64,000 bases of DNA from Pararhizobium arenae (GTDB lineage: Bacteria > Pseudomonadota > Alphaproteobacteria > Rhizobiales > Rhizobiaceae). The position numbers and the translations under genes are program-made. Below the pieces are notes generated by a model. The model was not told where the DNA came from. It worked only from the letters and a program-made list of their open reading frames with translations, and ran no database searches. Position 1 is the first letter of the stretch. The number at the start of each line of letters is the position of its first letter. The stretch spans positions 1 to 64,000 of the forward strand of contig NZ_MOOY01000003.1 in NCBI RefSeq assembly GCF_001931685.1, read 5' to 3'. Of the stretch, positions 61,941 to 64,000 are shown one piece after another.

Positions 61941-62639
61941 TCAGCCGCCGAAAATGGTGCGCAGGATATCCACGCCCCGGTCGTCATAGGACACTTCGCC
62001 CTGCTTGTTTCCGGGACCGATGACGATGACCTTGGTGCCGATCGCCGTGCGCTCGTACAGATGTTCGACATCCTGGTTCATCATGCGGATGCAGCCGGAG
62101 GACATATTCTGGCCGATCGTCCAGGGCTGGTTGGTACCGTGGATGCGGAAGCCCGAGTCGGACCTGCCCTTGTAGAGATAGAGCGCGCGGGCGCCGAGCG
62201 GGTTGTCGATGCCGCCTTCCTGATAGGCGGGAAGGATGTGGCCCTTCTTGCGTTCGCGGGCGATCATCTCCGGCGGGGGCGTCCATCCCGGCCATTCGGC
62301 CTTGCGCTGCACCTTGACCACACCCGACCAGCCGAACCCTTCGCGGCCAACGCCGATGCCGTACCGAATGGCCTTGTTGCGGCCCTCGACGAGGTAGAGA
62401 TATCGGTTGTTGGTATCGACGATGATCGTGCCGGGCGCCTCGTCCGTCTGCAGGCGGACCTTGGTGCGCCAATATTGTTTCGGCGGCTTCTTCTGCGGCA
62501 TGGCGACGAGCGTGACGTCGCTTTGGGTTGCGCCGGTCGTCGGTGCATGCCCCGGCGTGAAGGCGGCGGCATGGGATGCGGTCAGCAGCAGCGCGGCCGT
62601 CACGGCGGCCGCAAAGGATGTGCGCAAGGTATATTTCAT
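61941..62639 (-). CDS. L,D-transpeptidase (YkuD), first paralogue
   Basis: A 232-residue exported enzyme that makes 3-3 peptidoglycan cross-links or attaches proteins to peptidoglycan. Residues 1-25 are a signal peptide (FAAAVTAALLLTASHAAA). YkuD domain: GTIIVDTNNRYLYLVEGRNK, IRYGIGVGREGFGWSG, PGWTPPPEMI, DNPLGARALYLYKG and the catalytic HGTNQPWTIGQNMSSGCIRM with His and Cys. The ATG at 62639 follows GGGAGA. A second, similar gene lies just upstream in the same direction; it is not likely one operon, given a 233-base gap. Confidence 0.9.
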   Translation of the reverse strand: MKYTLRTSFAAAVTAALLLTASHAAAFTPGHAPTTGATQSDVTLVAMPQKKPPKQYWRTKVRLQTDEAPGTIIVDTNNRYLYLVEGRNKAIRYGIGVGREGFGWSGVVKVQRKAEWPGWTPPPEMIARERKKGHILPAYQEGGIDNPLGARALYLYKGRSDSGFRIHGTNQPWTIGQNMSSGCIRMMNQDVEHLYERTAIGTKVIVIGPGNKQGEVSYDDRGVDILRTIFGG

Positions 62640-62872
62640 GAAAATCTCCCCTCTCAAACAATCGGTCTGGCAGCCACGCCTTCAGCGGTCGATCATTGGT
62701 CGCAAGACGCTAACCGATAACGCTTTCAAGGCAAGGCTGGGTTCCATCCGATAGACCGAAAGTGATTGCTTCTGCTGTATCGCGGGGAACAGTTGTTGCA
62801 GAAACGACACGGGCGGCGCCGCGGAAACCAAGTCTTCCGCAGCCGCCGCCCGTTTGTGCGTATGTCGTCCTG

Positions 62873-63652
62873 TCAGATCACGACCACTTTGGTGCCGACC
62901 GGCACGCGTTCGTAGAGGTCTACGACGTCCTCGTTGCGCATGCGGATGCAGCCGGAGGAAACGGCATAGCCGATGCTCCAGGGCGCATTGGTGCCGTGGA
63001 TGCGGTAGAGCGTCGAGCCGAGATACATGGCACGGGCGCCCAGCGGGTTTGCCGGTCCGCCTTCCATCGAAGCGGGAAGATAGTGCCCCTTGGCGGCCTC
63101 GCGGGCGATCATCTCCGACGGCGGCCTCCAGGTCGGCCATTCGGCCTTGCGGGTGATCTTGTGGGAGCCGGCCCATTCGAAGCCCGGTTTGCCGACGCCG
63201 ACGCCGTAACGACGGGCCTCGCCCTTGCCGGTTACCAGATAGAGAAAGCGGTTGTTGGTATCGATGACGATGGTGCCGGTTTTTTCGTTGGTGTCGTAGG
63301 CCACCGTCTGCGGCAGGAACTGCGGGTCGATTTGCCGGGCCGCGGGCTTCTGCGGGCGCACCATGGCGACAGGTTGAGCCTGGGGCCGGGCGAATACGCC
63401 GGGAAGCTGGCGCATCGGCTCGCGAACGCGCATGTTTCGGGTGGCGGTGCGGCGCTGCGGTGCTACGGCTTGCGGCTGGCGCTTGCGATAGACGCCGGGT
63501 GCTGCCTGCACGCCGAGCTGCATCACCCACGGGGCGGTGAGATCGGGGCTGACCACAACGGGCGGGCGGTTGCCGTAGCGGTCCTGCGCTTCTGCAACGG
63601 AGGCGAGGGCGACAAACAGGGCAGTGGAAAGGATCAGGCTTTTCTTGAACAT
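62873..63652 (-). CDS. L,D-transpeptidase (YkuD), second paralogue
   Basis: A 259-residue exported enzyme. Residues 1-22 form a signal peptide (FKKSLILSTALFVALASVAE). An Arg/Pro/Gln-rich linker (about 45-110) precedes the YkuD domain: GTIVIDTNNRFLYLVTGKGE, RRYGVGVGKPGFEWAG, ANPLGARAMYLGS, HGTNAPWSIGYAVSSGCIRM. It is clearly a relative of the neighbouring gene, with a different linker. The start at 63652 is chosen for the signal peptide; AGGTATTTTG lies upstream. Confidence 0.88.
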   Translation of the reverse strand: MFKKSLILSTALFVALASVAEAQDRYGNRPPVVVSPDLTAPWVMQLGVQAAPGVYRKRQPQAVAPQRRTATRNMRVREPMRQLPGVFARPQAQPVAMVRPQKPAARQIDPQFLPQTVAYDTNEKTGTIVIDTNNRFLYLVTGKGEARRYGVGVGKPGFEWAGSHKITRKAEWPTWRPPSEMIAREAAKGHYLPASMEGGPANPLGARAMYLGSTLYRIHGTNAPWSIGYAVSSGCIRMRNEDVVDLYERVPVGTKVVVI

Positions 63653-63879
63653 GGCGGACAAAATACCTTTCGCCGAACGGGGTCGATTGCACCGGCGGCC
63701 GCGGGAAAGCCTGTCGCCGATGTCATGTTGCTCGGCCGGATCGTGGCACCGCGGGGCAAGCGAATGGTAAACGCGCGACGTGTAAAAGGCCGTTGATCCC
63801 ATAAAGCTTTCGGTAGGGTTATCGGCGGCTTTAGGACTATGGTTGGCGATTGGTAAAACAGTGAATCAGAGGTTAAGAC

Positions 63880-64000
63880 GTGACGAAAGAGGCGCTTCCA
63901 CGGGGTATCATCACCGGCAGCGATGGCCGCAACCGCTGTGCCTGGCCGGCGGGCCTGCCGGATTACGAGCACTATCACGACGAGGAGTGGGGCCGCCCGG
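63880..64000 (+). CDS. tag: DNA-3-methyladenine glycosylase I (N-terminal part)
   Basis: Only the first 40 codons lie in the window, from a GTG at 63880 preceded by GAGG. The residues NRCAWPAGLPDYEHYHDEEW match the start of Tag, which removes 3-methyladenine from DNA; the Cys and the His/Glu of the YHDEEW block are the zinc and base-recognition positions. The rest is beyond the edge. Confidence 0.8.
   Translation, partial: MTKEALPRGIITGSDGRNRCAWPAGLPDYEHYHDEEWGRP

Overview
The window looks like a chromosomal segment of an alphaproteobacterium of the Rhizobiaceae (Agrobacterium/Rhizobium type). This rests on the protein families present (BA14K, DUF982, DUF1127, DUF3422, DUF1476, HWE-type histidine kinase, GCS2-type gshA), on two copies of a dispersed repeat resembling the rhizobial RIME element, and on high GC with dense, ATGA-overlapping genes. 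The genus cannot be fixed from the sequence alone.

Region 1 (1-10.6 kb) is accessory or remodelled. It holds the N-terminal part of a PAS/HWE sensor kinase, a perfect EcfG-type stress promoter, an AI-2E family membrane protein, a BA14K protein, a DUF982 protein, a decayed DUF429-like gene and two large convergent tyrosine recombinases. One recombinase is broken by a single in-frame TAG.

Region 2 (10,634-26,536) is a 15.9-kb integrative element. It lies between 48-bp direct repeats that copy the 3' half of a tRNA-Gln(CUG) gene. The left arm (+ strand) has small genes, a helix-turn-helix replication-type protein, a tape-measure protein and two small followers. The middle (mostly - strand, more AT-rich by eye) is cargo: a membrane-embedded alpha/beta hydrolase, membrane proteins, a PadR-led operon and several Cys-rich or zinc-ribbon proteins. 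The right arm has a divergent pair of ribbon-helix-helix regulators with three palindromic operators between them, a Tat-signal-like protein, an excisionase-like protein and the integrase, next to the intact tRNA. No capsid, portal or terminase gene is seen, so the element is a phage satellite, a genomic island or a decayed prophage.

Region 3 (27-64 kb) is core chromosome: a sugar-phosphate transferase, ppx-rlmE-VOC operon, PhoX-type phosphatase, a DapA-like protein without the Schiff-base lysine, an MFS exporter, a metallo-hydrolase, DUF1476 (F1-ATPase zeta-like), guaB, MAPEG, patatin phospholipase plus bdhA, dienelactone hydrolase, glcDEF with a divergent LysR regulator, a HicAB-like pair, DUF3422 facing a FadR-type regulator across a 27-bp palindrome, NUDIX hydrolase, PiT phosphate permease, rsmE, gshA, a TetR/aldo-keto reductase pair with clear operators, two DUF1127 proteins, a LysR regulator, two L,D-transpeptidases and the start of tag.

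Functionally the core part covers nucleotide synthesis (guaB), rRNA modification (rlmE, rsmE), glutathione synthesis (gshA), phosphate handling (ppx, phoX, PiT), glycolate oxidation (glcDEF) and polyhydroxybutyrate/lipid turnover (patatin, bdhA).
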